Source: JBLIRR01 sp049472395
GTDB lineage: Bacteria; SZUA-182; DTGQ01; JBLIRR01
Assembly (NCBI GenBank): GCA_049472395.1
Contig: JBLIRR010000006.1
Coordinates: 1-64,000, forward strand
DNA: 64,000 nt
Direction of reading: 5' to 3'
The notes beneath the pieces are model-generated. The model did not search any database and was not told the origin of the DNA. It saw only the letters and a list, made by a program, of their open reading frames with translations. Both the position numbers and the translations under genes were made by a program. Shown here in pieces: positions 36,444 through 45,173 of this stretch (the stretch's first letter is position 1; the number at the start of each line of letters is the position of its first letter).

Positions 36444-37405
36444 GTCGAGGGAGAATTCTTTTTTAAAATAGAAGGAGAATAGCCATGCTGTTTTAGCTCT
36501 TCTGCTATTCTTCCGCCCTCTTCCTCAGATTGTATCCCATTAATTATAAGGATAAATCTACGAAAATCCATTGTTTCTCTTAACACTCTGGAATTATAAT
36601 CCAGCCCCTGCAAGATTCGCACTATTTCGTTAATACTCGATTTATAAAAACAGCTCGCAATACGTATTGTATAGTTGTTGTCATCAAGGATAACGAGCTC
36701 CCCTTTATATCCGTCTTTCTTTAATTTTTCAATCATCTTTAATGTTTCTGCTTGAGTAGGGAAAATATCACTATACACATTATACATAAGTTCCTTTCCC
36801 GGCTGATTTAATATAACAGGCGTATACCCTAATTGTTTTAATTTTGCATAATTACTCTCTGCAGAGCTTTTTACAACAGAGCTAAATACCTCAAGATAGA
36901 AGTGTCCATTTTCTTTCTTGTGATCTTTATTTTTTTTCACTATAGTTTTATGAGGAGTAACCTTTGGATGCTCCTTTTTCCGATTCTCTTTTTTTATGCT
37001 TTCCTGTATTTCCTTCTGTTTGGAAGCCTCAGGTGTTACAGTTTTAGGCTTGACAGTCTCAGGTTTTACACTCTGAGTAATGGATTCTTTTTGTTCTCCT
37101 TGCTCATTATACTCCTCTTGCCGCTTACTCTGTGTGAGCTCACGCACCTCTTCTTTTGCTTTATTTAAAAAATTATTCAGAAAAGCACATTTATTGCGAA
37201 ATTGTGTATATATCTTCACTCCTTTCGCTTTTAATCCATTCACATTAACTTTTAAATTTAAAAAATTAAAATTTATGAGATTCTTTCTTTGTGCCATAAG
37301 AGAGGCCCCGCTTATTCCCAGCAGGGCAATTACGAAAATAATACCAAGGATTTTCTTTTTATTTTTTCTTTTCTGAAAATTTCGAAAGAAATTTACATTT
37401 TTCAT
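36440..37405 (-). CDS. membrane-anchored protein with two SPOR domains
   Basis: 321 residues: short basic cytoplasmic start, one membrane helix (ILGIIFVIALLGISGASLMA), a charged Lys/Glu-rich linker with PETVKPKTVTPEA-type repeats, then two SPOR-like repeats. The first begins GHFYLEVFSSVVKSSAES, the second YTIRIASCFYKSSI. SPOR domains bind denuded septal glycan strands, so a cell-division or peptidoglycan role is likely. It starts 11 nt after pyrG and so may be the last gene of an ndk-pyrG-SPOR operon. Confidence 0.85.
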   Translation of the reverse strand: MKNVNFFRNFQKRKNKKKILGIIFVIALLGISGASLMAQRKNLINFNFLNLKVNVNGLKAKGVKIYTQFRNKCAFLNNFLNKAKEEVRELTQSKRQEEYNEQGEQKESITQSVKPETVKPKTVTPEASKQKEIQESIKKENRKKEHPKVTPHKTIVKKNKDHKKENGHFYLEVFSSVVKSSAESNYAKLKQLGYTPVILNQPGKELMYNVYSDIFPTQAETLKMIEKLKKDGYKGELVILDDNNYTIRIASCFYKSSINEIVRILQGLDYNSRVLRETMDFRRFILIINGIQSEEEGGRIAEELKQHGYSPSILKKNSPST

Positions 37406-37416
37406 AAAAGATGTAT

Positions 37417-39039
37417 TTAATCCTTTTTTTGCTCTTTAAAAGAATGATGGTGAAGAGCCGCTTTTATAAAGTCGCGAAATAAAGGATGCGGGCATATTGG
37501 ACTTGATTGAAATTCCGGATGAAATTGACAGGCTAAAAACCATGGATGGCCTTTTAGTTCAACTATTTCAACTAGTGAACCATCCGGAGAGGTACCACTA
37601 ATTATCAGCCCATGTTTCCCTAAAAGTTCTCTGTACCCATTGTTAAATTCAAAGCGATGACGATGCCGTTCATAAATACGATCTGTTTTATAGGCATTAT
37701 ACGCATTCGTTCCTGGCACTAATTGACATTCATAATGGCCAAGACGCATTGTTCCTCCACGATTCTTTATGTCTTTTTGTCCTGGTAAAAGATCAATAAC
37801 AGGCGCAGAGGTCTTCTCATTAAATTCAAAGCTATTCGCATCAGCTATACCTGCAAGACATTGGGTAAGCTCTATGACTGCACAGTGCATACCAAGGCAT
37901 ATACCAAAGAAAGGTGTTTTTGTCTCTCGTGCCCATCGAATAGATTGGATTTTGCCCTCCACTCCTCTACTTCCGAATCCGCCAGGTACCAACACTGCAT
38001 CTGCCTCTTTTAAATACTCTTCAGCCCCATATTTTTCAATTGCCTCAGCTTCAACCCATACTTTCTCAACTGATGTTTCATTAGCAATACCAGCATGATC
38101 CAGAGCTTCATAAAGGCTTTTATACGAATCTTGCAATTCTGTGTATTTCCCCACAATATAGACGCGCGCCCTATGTTTTGGATTTTTTATCTTCCATACT
38201 ATTTTTTCCCATTCAGACAGGTCAATGGAAGGCGCGTCAATCTTTAAAAATTTTACGACAATCTCATCAAGACCCTCCTGATGAAATACGAGGGGAACTT
38301 CATAAATAGACTCCACATCCTTGGCAGTGACAACTGCATCAGGATTCACATTACAGAAAAGGGCTATTTTGGCTTTAATTTCTTTAGGCAGAAATCGATC
38401 CGTGCGGCATAGTAAAATATCAGGTTGAATACCTATGCTCCGAAGCTCTTTTACTGTATGCTGGGTGGGTTTTGTTTTAAGCTCATCCGCCGCTGCGATA
38501 TAAGGAACAAGTGATACGTGCATATAGAGTACATTGTCCTTCCCATGATCACTCCTAAACTGCCGTATAGCTTCTAGAAAAGGGAGACTCTCTATATCAC
38601 CCACTGTTCCCCCAATTTCTACAATAACCACATCTATATCATCATGTGCGATCTTAAGAATGGAGTCCTTTATTTCATTTGTTATATGGGGGACTACCTG
38701 AACCGTTCCTCCTAAATAATCGCCCCGCCTCTCTTTAGTAATCACTGAATAATATATTTTACCACAGGTCACATTATTCAATTTTGTCATTTTTACATTT
38801 GTAAAACGTTCATAATGGCCAAGATCAAGATCAGTTTCCGCACCATCGCCGGTTACAAAAACCTCTCCGTGTTGAAAAGGACTCATGGTGCCAGGATCTA
38901 CATTAATATAAGGGTCAAATTTCTGAAGAGTAATCTTAAGGCCCCGATTTTTCAGTAGCAATCCTAAGGAAGCTGCTGCTAATCCTTTTCCAAGTGATGA
39001 AACAACTCCCCCTGTAATGAATATGTATTTTGTATGCAT
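37417..39039 (-). CDS. pyrG: CTP synthase
   Basis: PyrG aminates UTP to CTP using ATP and glutamine. The 540-residue chain has the N-terminal synthetase domain (FITGGVVSSLGKGLAAASLG, DPYINVDPGTMSPFQHGEVFV) and the C-terminal class I amidotransferase with the catalytic cysteine in FFGICLGMHCAV and the His-Glu pair in CQFHPEFQSSP. The length is typical. It lies 36 nt after the ndk-like gene, a pairing that makes metabolic sense because both act on pyrimidine nucleotides. Confidence 0.97.
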   Translation of the reverse strand: MHTKYIFITGGVVSSLGKGLAAASLGLLLKNRGLKITLQKFDPYINVDPGTMSPFQHGEVFVTGDGAETDLDLGHYERFTNVKMTKLNNVTCGKIYYSVITKERRGDYLGGTVQVVPHITNEIKDSILKIAHDDIDVVIVEIGGTVGDIESLPFLEAIRQFRSDHGKDNVLYMHVSLVPYIAAADELKTKPTQHTVKELRSIGIQPDILLCRTDRFLPKEIKAKIALFCNVNPDAVVTAKDVESIYEVPLVFHQEGLDEIVVKFLKIDAPSIDLSEWEKIVWKIKNPKHRARVYIVGKYTELQDSYKSLYEALDHAGIANETSVEKVWVEAEAIEKYGAEEYLKEADAVLVPGGFGSRGVEGKIQSIRWARETKTPFFGICLGMHCAVIELTQCLAGIADANSFEFNEKTSAPVIDLLPGQKDIKNRGGTMRLGHYECQLVPGTNAYNAYKTDRIYERHRHRFEFNNGYRELLGKHGLIISGTSPDGSLVEIVELKGHPWFLACQFHPEFQSSPICPHPLFRDFIKAALHHHSFKEQKKD

Positions 39040-39075
39040 ATCTACGCTGTTTTATTTAACTATGCTGTTTTACTT

Positions 39076-39819
39076 TTATAAATGAATATATTTCGCAATA
39101 ATACTGTTTAATGATAAAGATGGCGTGTCCTGTTTATATTTATAGCACAGAAGATTATCATAATCCGTTTCCCATACGTAATCCCCGGGTACCGCAATAC
39201 ACTTAGCACCTTTACGATAGTCATTAATGATCTGAGATCCTTTTTCTTGATCTATAATATAATAAAAAAATTCTTCACTCTCAACATAGTCAAATATTCT
39301 ATACTGCTTGGGCAAATCCGAAGGCTGAAACCAGAGCTTTATCTCCCTCTCCGCTTCTTTTTCGTCCTGAGATGCATGAACTGCATTTTCTATTAACTCC
39401 TCATGAGAAACAGAATAATCAGTATAACTCAATTGGGATCTTAGCGTCACAATGCCCTCTTCCTTGGCAAGTCTCTTGGCTTCTTTTGGCCGCGTCGGGC
39501 CAAAGTAAGTCTTAATCTTATTTATTATCCCTTCTCCTTCATAAACAATTGCCATAACTCTCCTTTTATCAGGGGCATTCGGATAATGGAGTTCACCCAT
39601 AATATATTTAATAGTCCTCTCAAAATAAGGCTGTCCCTTTATATTACGATAATGTTCTTCAGCTAACTCTCTTATAACATTAGTCATCTTGGTAGCCGCA
39701 ATTATTGGATTAAATACGGCTGATATGCGTTCTATAATAAAGCCGGTAAGGGAATAAATCAATGCATCCGGCTTTATTAAAACCAAAATTTGTTCTACAT
39801 TCTCTTTGATTTCTTTCAT
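39076..39819 (-). CDS. ndk: nucleoside diphosphate kinase with C-terminal extension
   Basis: Transfers the gamma-phosphate between nucleoside triphosphates and diphosphates via a phosphohistidine. Lys16 in LIKPDAL and the catalytic His148 in ENAVHASQDE match the NDK family, and FGPTRPKEAK is the usual nucleotide loop. Standard bacterial NDKs are ~140-150 residues; this one has 247, with a loop before the histidine and ~80 residues after it (IFDYVESEEFFYYIIDQEKG and on) that I cannot assign. Clear GAGGT site before the ATG and own promoter. Kinase activity is likely but the tail is unusual. Confidence 0.85.
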   Translation of the reverse strand: MKEIKENVEQILVLIKPDALIYSLTGFIIERISAVFNPIIAATKMTNVIRELAEEHYRNIKGQPYFERTIKYIMGELHYPNAPDKRRVMAIVYEGEGIINKIKTYFGPTRPKEAKRLAKEEGIVTLRSQLSYTDYSVSHEELIENAVHASQDEKEAEREIKLWFQPSDLPKQYRIFDYVESEEFFYYIIDQEKGSQIINDYRKGAKCIAVPGDYVWETDYDNLLCYKYKQDTPSLSLNSIIAKYIHL

Positions 39820-39865
39820 TTAATACCTCATAAAATTTTTACATTCATAAATGTGGCTTAAGGCC

Positions 39866-39894
39866 ATTATAATCTACAGGTATACTCTGGTCAA
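39866..39894 (-). promoter_or_regulatory. sigma-70 promoter of ndk-pyrG
   Basis: Minus strand TTGACC (39889-39894), 17-nt spacer, TATAAT (39866-39871), about 47 nt before the ndk ATG. Confidence 0.78.
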
Positions 39895-39908
39895 GTGTAA
39901 AAAGCCAG

Positions 39909-40002
39909 CAATTCTCATTTTGGCCAATTGCTTTAGTGGCCAAGGATTCCCGCAATACATTGTGCTCACCGCTCAACAAATAGCAGAAATCCCTTGTACT
40001 TC
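39909..40002. repeat. dispersed palindromic intergenic repeat, full copy
   Basis: A ~60-bp imperfect palindrome (arms about 39941-39964 and 39976-39996) with a neighbouring 15-bp block, in the 313-bp gap 39820-40132 between the PilZ gene and ndk. The right part matches 10134-10169 at 32 of 36 positions in inverted orientation. The remainder of the gap (40003-40132) shows no gene, tRNA or clear terminator. Confidence 0.7.
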
Positions 40003-40132
40003 CAGGATTACACCATAATTATACCCAGTAAGGACATAATTTGGGCTTTTTAAATTCACCACAGAGAGCAGAGAAGACATGAAGATTCATGTAAAAGAAA
40101 GAATTGCTCAATGAATCTACGTAGAATAATGA

Positions 40133-40810
40133 TTACCTTAATTTCAAGTATTCAGAATATATATATTGACTTATTTTATTTTTATCATGTTCACTTATTT
40201 TTGTAAACTCGATACCAGCCCTTATGTATCCCTCCTTATGTTCATCTTCCCACACTATCTCTCCGTTAGCTTTGATAAGAGTTGAGCCCTCAGTAAGGTA
40301 AAAAGACAACCTCAAAGGAATTTTTTCCCCTATTTTTTCTTTTAAAATGACGTTTAATCCTGTTCTACTTATATTATTACATAGGCAAGTTTTTTCATTG
40401 GCCGGATTATCTATAAATACGTATTTCATTTCTCTCTCCAAGGGACAACGGATAAATTCTCTATATTCTCCTAGTCTTCCACCCTCACTTTTAATATATT
40501 TCATTAATTCCGTTTTATCCTCTTCTGAAATCTGGGTGAACTTAATTCCTGTTTCAAATAGATTTTTTTCATGCTTTTTCTGCCACGTGACCCGCCCTTC
40601 TGCAAAAATTTGTTTTGAAATATTTTGAATTTGGATCCCGAGTTTAAGAAGAGTGTCCAGTTGTAGTGCTTCATTCGTTATAACCTTAATTCCTGCAGCA
40701 CTTATGTCCTCTAGTGGTACCATATTCCCCTTTTTAAACATTCCTGTGACTTTATAATCAACGTGCGATGAAATAATAGGCACGCGAGCGAATGCTCTTT
40801 TCTCTTGCAT
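40133..40810 (-). CDS. tandem PilZ-domain protein, probable c-di-GMP receptor
   Basis: 225 residues made of two PilZ domains. Both keep the c-di-GMP-binding motifs: RxxxR as RAFAR (residues ~5-9) and REFIR (~116-120), and D/NxSxxG as DISAAG and NISRTG. Each ends with a G-x-I/V-x-W strand and a G-I-K/E-F-T block. No effector domain is attached, so it probably works by protein contact in the cytoplasm. It is monocistronic, with an AGGAGAG site before the ATG. Confidence 0.87.
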   Translation of the reverse strand: MQEKRAFARVPIISSHVDYKVTGMFKKGNMVPLEDISAAGIKVITNEALQLDTLLKLGIQIQNISKQIFAEGRVTWQKKHEKNLFETGIKFTQISEEDKTELMKYIKSEGGRLGEYREFIRCPLEREMKYVFIDNPANEKTCLCNNISRTGLNVILKEKIGEKIPLRLSFYLTEGSTLIKANGEIVWEDEHKEGYIRAGIEFTKISEHDKNKISQYIYSEYLKLR

Positions 40811-40972
40811 CTGTCTTTCTCTCCTCTTACTTTTAAATCATACTATGAAATTAAAAAATGAATTTTTCATTCCTTTATTTTTATATATACTCCTAACCTA
40901 TTCATTTTATGCTATTACTTTTCTATCGGCCTAGTTATAGTAATTTCTTCAACTAGTCTTTTTTTTAATTTT

Positions 40973-41000
40973 TTGATAAAATCTAATTTTAAATTATACT
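40973..41000 (+). promoter_or_regulatory. promoter of the MBL hydrolase gene
   Basis: TTGATA (40973-40978), 16-nt spacer, TATACT (40995-41000). The transcript would start just in front of the ATG at 41013, giving a nearly leaderless message, which fits the absence of a ribosome site. Confidence 0.55.
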
Positions 41001-41012
41001 CACTCAATAAAC

Positions 41013-41759
41013 ATGGAACTAATACTTTTAGGATCAGGGACGTGTGTCCCATCGTTAACAAGAGGCGGACCAGGATTACTGATAAAAATAGACCATGAGC
41101 TTCTTCTCTTTGATATAGGTCTTGGTACTTTGCATAAACTGCTCAGTCTCAATATTACTCAGCGAGATATTGATACTCTATACCTGTCCCATTTTCATCC
41201 TGATCATGTTGCAGAACTCATCCCTTTCCTCTTTGCCTGTAATTGGGGTGGAATACCACGAGAAAAACCCCTTGATATAATTGGTGGCAGGGGAGTAAAA
41301 AGTTTTATTGAAAAACTAAACATGGCCAATAATTATAATCTCGATCCCCGAGATTATAAGTTAACTATTCTGGAAGCCCCTGTTTTCTGCGAGAAGAATT
41401 ATTCAATTACGACCAAGCCAATGAAACATAAAGAGGAAAGTGTGGGATATAGAATAGAGGATAAAAGAGGAAAAAGTATTGTGTATTCAGGGGATACAGA
41501 CTATTGCGATGAAATAATTGAACTTGCTCATAGATGTGATATTCTTATCCTGGAATCCTCGTTTCCTGATGAACTGAAAACTGACGGGCACTTAACACCA
41601 TCTCTTGCGTCAAAGATAGCAATGCATGCTCAGTGCAAAACGCTCATTCTGACGCATATTTATCCTGAATGCGAGAGCACAGACCTCAAACAACAGGCGC
41701 ACCGCTACTTTCAATCTGAAATAATTGTAGGGAAAGATCTTTTACAGATAACGATTTAA
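41013..41759 (+). CDS. metallo-beta-lactamase-fold hydrolase, RNase Z-like
   Basis: 248 residues. The metal site HxHxDH is in SHFHPDHVAEL (residues ~60-65), preceded by LLFDIGLG, and followed by YSGDTDYCDE and a late histidine in LILTHIYPE. The layout is that of RNase Z/arylsulfatase-type MBL proteins, but the flexible exosite arm of tRNA-processing RNase Z is not evident, so a different phosphodiesterase or ester hydrolase is possible. Single gene with its own promoter and a strong terminator. Confidence 0.82.
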   Translation: MELILLGSGTCVPSLTRGGPGLLIKIDHELLLFDIGLGTLHKLLSLNITQRDIDTLYLSHFHPDHVAELIPFLFACNWGGIPREKPLDIIGGRGVKSFIEKLNMANNYNLDPRDYKLTILEAPVFCEKNYSITTKPMKHKEESVGYRIEDKRGKSIVYSGDTDYCDEIIELAHRCDILILESSFPDELKTDGHLTPSLASKIAMHAQCKTLILTHIYPECESTDLKQQAHRYFQSEIIVGKDLLQITI

Positions 41760-41774
41760 AATCCCAATAATATA

Positions 41775-41810
41775 AAAAGGGCCATGGGCAGATAAGCTCA
41801 TAGCCCTTTT
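41775..41810. terminator. bidirectional intrinsic terminator
   Basis: AAAAGGGC..GCCCTTTT flanks a stem extended by ATG/CAT and GC/GC around the loop AGATAA. It lies between the convergent ends of the MBL gene (41759) and the DUF2914 gene (41861). U-runs follow on both strands. Confidence 0.85.
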
Positions 41811-41860
41811 GTAAGAATGTAAGAATTATGAGGGATTCCTTGCCCTCCCATAAATATCCG

Positions 41861-42316
41861 TTATCTGGTAATAGTGAATTTTTCGCTTTGCAGCACGTCA
41901 CCATTCGGGCTTACCACATCAACCCGCCAATTACCTATTTCAAAAAGCTGAATTACTTTTGAACTATAGGTACGCCAATTGGCTGACCTTACAGGCAAGT
42001 TTACCCGAGCCCGCTCAACATCATTATAATACCACACATGGGTAATCTCAACCGGATCTTGAGCGCCCACAATCTTTGAATAACAATAGAGCTTACCGGC
42101 AGAGACCTCAAAACTGCTTCCACCATCGACAGGCTCCCGGTCAACTACATTTCTGCATACAGCCATCTGCTCAACTGCTAAAGATGGTGCCATACTTGGA
42201 CTTTGCAGAGAAGCAGTCTGCCGTTGAATCCCCTGAGCTGCAGTGATCCTTACATGACAGATAATGAGAGAGAGCATCATGATAAAGATAAACATAATAA
42301 GGCAGTGTTTCTTCAT
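41861..42316 (-). CDS. secreted DUF2914-domain protein
   Basis: 151 residues with a signal peptide (LIMFIFIMMLSLIICHVRITAAQG). The mature part fits DUF2914: MAVCRNVVDREP, VSAGKLYCYSKIVG, THVWYYND and a C-terminal GNWRVDVVSPNGDVL strand. The fold is beta-rich and the function unknown. An AAGGAGG site precedes the ATG. It is divergent from the pst operon, with a 19-bp palindrome in the shared gap. Confidence 0.83.
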   Translation of the reverse strand: MKKHCLIMFIFIMMLSLIICHVRITAAQGIQRQTASLQSPSMAPSLAVEQMAVCRNVVDREPVDGGSSFEVSAGKLYCYSKIVGAQDPVEITHVWYYNDVERARVNLPVRSANWRTYSSKVIQLFEIGNWRVDVVSPNGDVLQSEKFTITR

Positions 42317-42354
42317 AATATCCTCCTTTATTGAATTAAAGTGTTATTGTATCT

Positions 42355-42371
42355 TACAGGCTTCGCCTGTA
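42355..42371. promoter_or_regulatory. 17-bp hairpin/palindrome upstream of the DUF2914 gene
   Basis: TACAGGC-TTC-GCCTGTA, a perfect 7-bp stem with a 3-nt centre, 39 nt upstream of the DUF2914 ATG. It may be an operator or a leader hairpin. Confidence 0.45.
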
Positions 42372-42397
42372 TGCCCCTCCTATAAAATATTGATCAC

Positions 42398-42416
42398 TAT
42401 TACAACAGTTGTAATA
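42398..42416. promoter_or_regulatory. perfect 19-bp dyad, candidate operator
   Basis: TATTACAAC-A-GTTGTAATA, 9 bp perfect on each side of a central A, between the divergent DUF2914 gene and pstS. Size and symmetry suit a dimeric repressor. It does not resemble a PhoB box. Confidence 0.55.
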
Positions 42417-42463
42417 ATTCTTATATCGGCAAATGCTCGCCAAAAGTATGAGAAAATTTTTTC

Positions 42464-42492
42464 TTGAATCTCACTCCTTTTTTTGTTATATT
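42464..42492 (+). promoter_or_regulatory. promoter of the pst operon
   Basis: TTGAAT (42464-42469), 17-nt spacer, TATATT (42487-42492), about 88 nt before the pstS ATG at 42580. Confidence 0.55.
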
Positions 42493-42579
42493 ATCAATCA
42501 TTTTATCAAAATATAGATAAAAATGTCTAAAAAAAACCTAATGAAAATTAATTTTTACTTTATTACGGAGGTTATATCA

Positions 42580-43458
42580 ATGGGGACTACTGGATTAATT
42601 ATTCTCTCTGCGATTATGAGTGTCTTCATGGGGGGATGCGAAAGGCCTTCTCATCGACAGGGGGGCCAGGAAGGATCACTCGCCATCCAGATCAAAGGAT
42701 CCGACACAATGGTTAATCTTGGGCAAACATGGGCTGAAGCATATGTGAATAAACACCCTGCTTCCATGATAGCGGTCACAGGAGGGGGATCCGGCACAGG
42801 CATAGCCGCGCTTATCAGTGGAACCGCTGAAATTGCAGAGACATCACGAAAAATGACAGAAAAGGAAATTTTGTTGGCAAAAAGTAAGGGATATGATCCG
42901 CAGGAATTTATCGTAGCGCTTGATGCGCTTGCAGTAGTTGTTCACCCTGATAATCCAGTGGGCAAATTGACAATGGATGAGCTTGCGAAAATATTTACTA
43001 GAGCACTTAAAAACTGGAAGGAAGTAGGAGGAAACGACCAACCCATTGTACTTTTATCACGAGAGGTAAATTCAGGTACACATATTTATTTTAAAGAACA
43101 TATCCTCAAAAGGAAAGGAGCTCGGGATACTACCGAATTTTCACCTACTGCCTTACTCATGCCTTCATCACAGGCTATCGCGGATGAGATTGCACAAAAT
43201 ATAAATGCAATTGGCTATTATGGCATGGGTTATGTGGGTGAAAAACAAAAAGCCCTGGCAATCGCTCAGGATAAGGATTCATTATATTTTAAACCTACAA
43301 TAGAAAATGTGAGATCAGAAAATTATCCAATATCACGGCCATTGTTGATGTATACTCAAAATAAACCTCAAGGATTGGTAAAGGAATTTCTCAATTTTGT
43401 ATTATCAGATGAAGGACAACAATTGGTGAAAGAAATCGAATTCGTGCCTATAAAGTAG
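42580..43458 (+). CDS. pstS: phosphate ABC transporter substrate-binding lipoprotein
   Basis: PstS captures phosphate in the periplasm for the PstCAB importer. I chose the ATG at 42580 because it has GGAGG in front and begins a lipoprotein signal ending at MGGC; an upstream ATG at 42523 lacks a ribosome site. The 292-residue product has the phosphate-site segments GSDTMVNLGQTWAEAY, TGGGSGTGIAAL, LSREVNSGTHIYFKE and GYYGMGYV. First gene of pstS-pstC-pstA-pstB1-pstB2-phoU, all tightly spaced. Confidence 0.94.
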   Translation: MGTTGLIILSAIMSVFMGGCERPSHRQGGQEGSLAIQIKGSDTMVNLGQTWAEAYVNKHPASMIAVTGGGSGTGIAALISGTAEIAETSRKMTEKEILLAKSKGYDPQEFIVALDALAVVVHPDNPVGKLTMDELAKIFTRALKNWKEVGGNDQPIVLLSREVNSGTHIYFKEHILKRKGARDTTEFSPTALLMPSSQAIADEIAQNINAIGYYGMGYVGEKQKALAIAQDKDSLYFKPTIENVRSENYPISRPLLMYTQNKPQGLVKEFLNFVLSDEGQQLVKEIEFVPIK

Positions 43459-44325
43459 ATGAGAAAAATCAAGGAATTTTTCATAGAGAAGCTTATTTTC
43501 ATATCCGGCATAGCTTCTATAATTTTTGTAGTGCTCATATTTATATTTCTTCTCAAAGAGAGCATACTGCTTTTTAAAGATGTGGGGATAGGAGAATTCT
43601 TATTTGGCAAAGCATGGTATCCCATATCTGAGCCTCCAAAATTTGGAATCTTACCCCTTATTCTTGGCTCTTTGCTTGTGACATTTGGTGCCATTATTAT
43701 TTCAATCCCTCTCGGAATAGCTTCTGCGTTTTATATTGCTGAAATTGCTCCCCCAAAATTGAGGGACTTTCTAAAATCCGTTGTCGAAATATTGGCAGCT
43801 ATTCCCTCTGTTGTGCTCGGCTTCATCGGCATGGTTACCTTAGTCCCTTATATTAAAACCTTGTTTAACATACCAACAGGCCTTACTGCTCTGGCAGGTT
43901 CTGTAATGCTTGCTTTTATGGCTATGCCTACCATCATTAGCATCTCAGAAGATGCGATAAATGCCGTTCCCTTGCAGTATAAGGAAGGGGCTTTAGCATT
44001 GGGTGCAACACATTGGCAAACCCTCTATAGAGTTATTATACATGCTGCCATGCCTGGAATTATTGCTGCTTCAATGCTTGGCATAGGCAGGGTAATCGGA
44101 GAAACAATGGTAGTTTTGATGATTACAGGAAATGCAGCGGTCATACCTCATTCATTCTTGCAACCTGTGCGAACCCTTACCGCAACCATTGCTGCGGAAA
44201 TGGGAGAAACGGTCCAGGGCAGCAATCATTATTACGCCCTGTTCGCTGTCGGCATTGTACTGTTTGTTATTTCCTTTATGATTAATATAGCTGCTGATTT
44301 GTTTCTGCACAAAGGGGAAAAATGA
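43459..44325 (+). CDS. pstC: phosphate ABC transporter permease PstC
   Basis: Inner-membrane permease of the Pst importer: 288 residues with about six membrane helices and the EAA-like cytoplasmic loop EGALALGATHWQTLYRVIIHAAMPGI that docks the ATPase. The segment GIASAFYIAEIAPPKLRD is typical of PstC. The start codon directly follows the pstS stop, and its own end overlaps pstA by 4 nt. Confidence 0.94.
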   Translation: MRKIKEFFIEKLIFISGIASIIFVVLIFIFLLKESILLFKDVGIGEFLFGKAWYPISEPPKFGILPLILGSLLVTFGAIIISIPLGIASAFYIAEIAPPKLRDFLKSVVEILAAIPSVVLGFIGMVTLVPYIKTLFNIPTGLTALAGSVMLAFMAMPTIISISEDAINAVPLQYKEGALALGATHWQTLYRVIIHAAMPGIIAASMLGIGRVIGETMVVLMITGNAAVIPHSFLQPVRTLTATIAAEMGETVQGSNHYYALFAVGIVLFVISFMINIAADLFLHKGEK

Positions 44326-45164
44326 TATCAGCAAAAGTAAAAGAGAAGATTGGATTTACTGCATTGTTATGTGCTACCTTAGTTGTCGTCATTCCAGTAC
44401 TTCTTATTGTATGGCTTATTATTAAACGAGGATGGAGCGCGATGTCATGGGAGTTTATCTTCTCCATGCCCAGAAACGGAATGCGGGAGGGAGGGATATT
44501 CCCCGCGATAGTCGGCACATTTTATCTTGTTTTTGGTGCTATAGTTTTCTCGCTTCCTATAGGAGTGATGGCGGCAATCTATTTAAATGAGTACGCCCAG
44601 CAAAATCTTCTTACAAGGATTATAAACCTCGCTATTATTAATCTTGCCGGTGTATCCTCCGTTGTGTATGGGTTGTTCGGATTAAGCCTTTTTGTCGTAT
44701 TTCTTAATTTTGGCGTATCCATTCTTTCCGGATCTTTAACCCTTGGCATCATGACACTCCCGGTTATAATAACCACAACACGGGAAGCATTGCGGACTGT
44801 GCCGCATTCATACAGAGAGGTGAGCCTTTCTCTTGGGGCCAGTAAATGGCAGACTATTCGTCATGCAGTTCTCCCCTTTTCACTGGCCGGTATTATTACA
44901 GGCACAATATTAAGCATAGGACGAGTAGCGGGTGAAACTGCCCCAATTTTATTTACAGTAGCTGCCTTCTATCTTCCCAATCTGCCAAGATCAATATTTG
45001 ATCAAGCAATGGCCTTGCCCTATCATCTTTATATAATCTCCACTCAAATACCCCATATTAGAGAAGATTTTAGATATGGGACTGCGCTCATTCTGGTAGT
45101 ATTGGTGCTTGTAATGAATATATGCGCCACTTTAATAAGAGCACAATATAGAAAAAAAAGATAG
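44322..45164 (+). CDS. pstA: phosphate ABC transporter permease PstA
   Basis: Second Pst permease, 280 residues with about six membrane helices. The ATPase-docking loop reads YREVSLSLGASKWQTIRHAVLPFSLAGI. GVMAAIYLNEYAQ and AGETAPILFT are PstA marks. ATGA overlap with pstC shows coupling. PstC and PstA differ in their docking loops, which would let two different ATPases be placed asymmetrically. Confidence 0.94.
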   Translation: MISAKVKEKIGFTALLCATLVVVIPVLLIVWLIIKRGWSAMSWEFIFSMPRNGMREGGIFPAIVGTFYLVFGAIVFSLPIGVMAAIYLNEYAQQNLLTRIINLAIINLAGVSSVVYGLFGLSLFVVFLNFGVSILSGSLTLGIMTLPVIITTTREALRTVPHSYREVSLSLGASKWQTIRHAVLPFSLAGIITGTILSIGRVAGETAPILFTVAAFYLPNLPRSIFDQAMALPYHLYIISTQIPHIREDFRYGTALILVVLVLVMNICATLIRAQYRKKR

Positions 45165-45173
45165 CCTCATCAC

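Noticed and set aside
42317..42579. PhoB box upstream of pstS
   Set aside because: No pair of CTGTCAT-like direct repeats at 11-bp spacing is visible; only an unrelated palindrome and a sigma-70-like promoter are seen.
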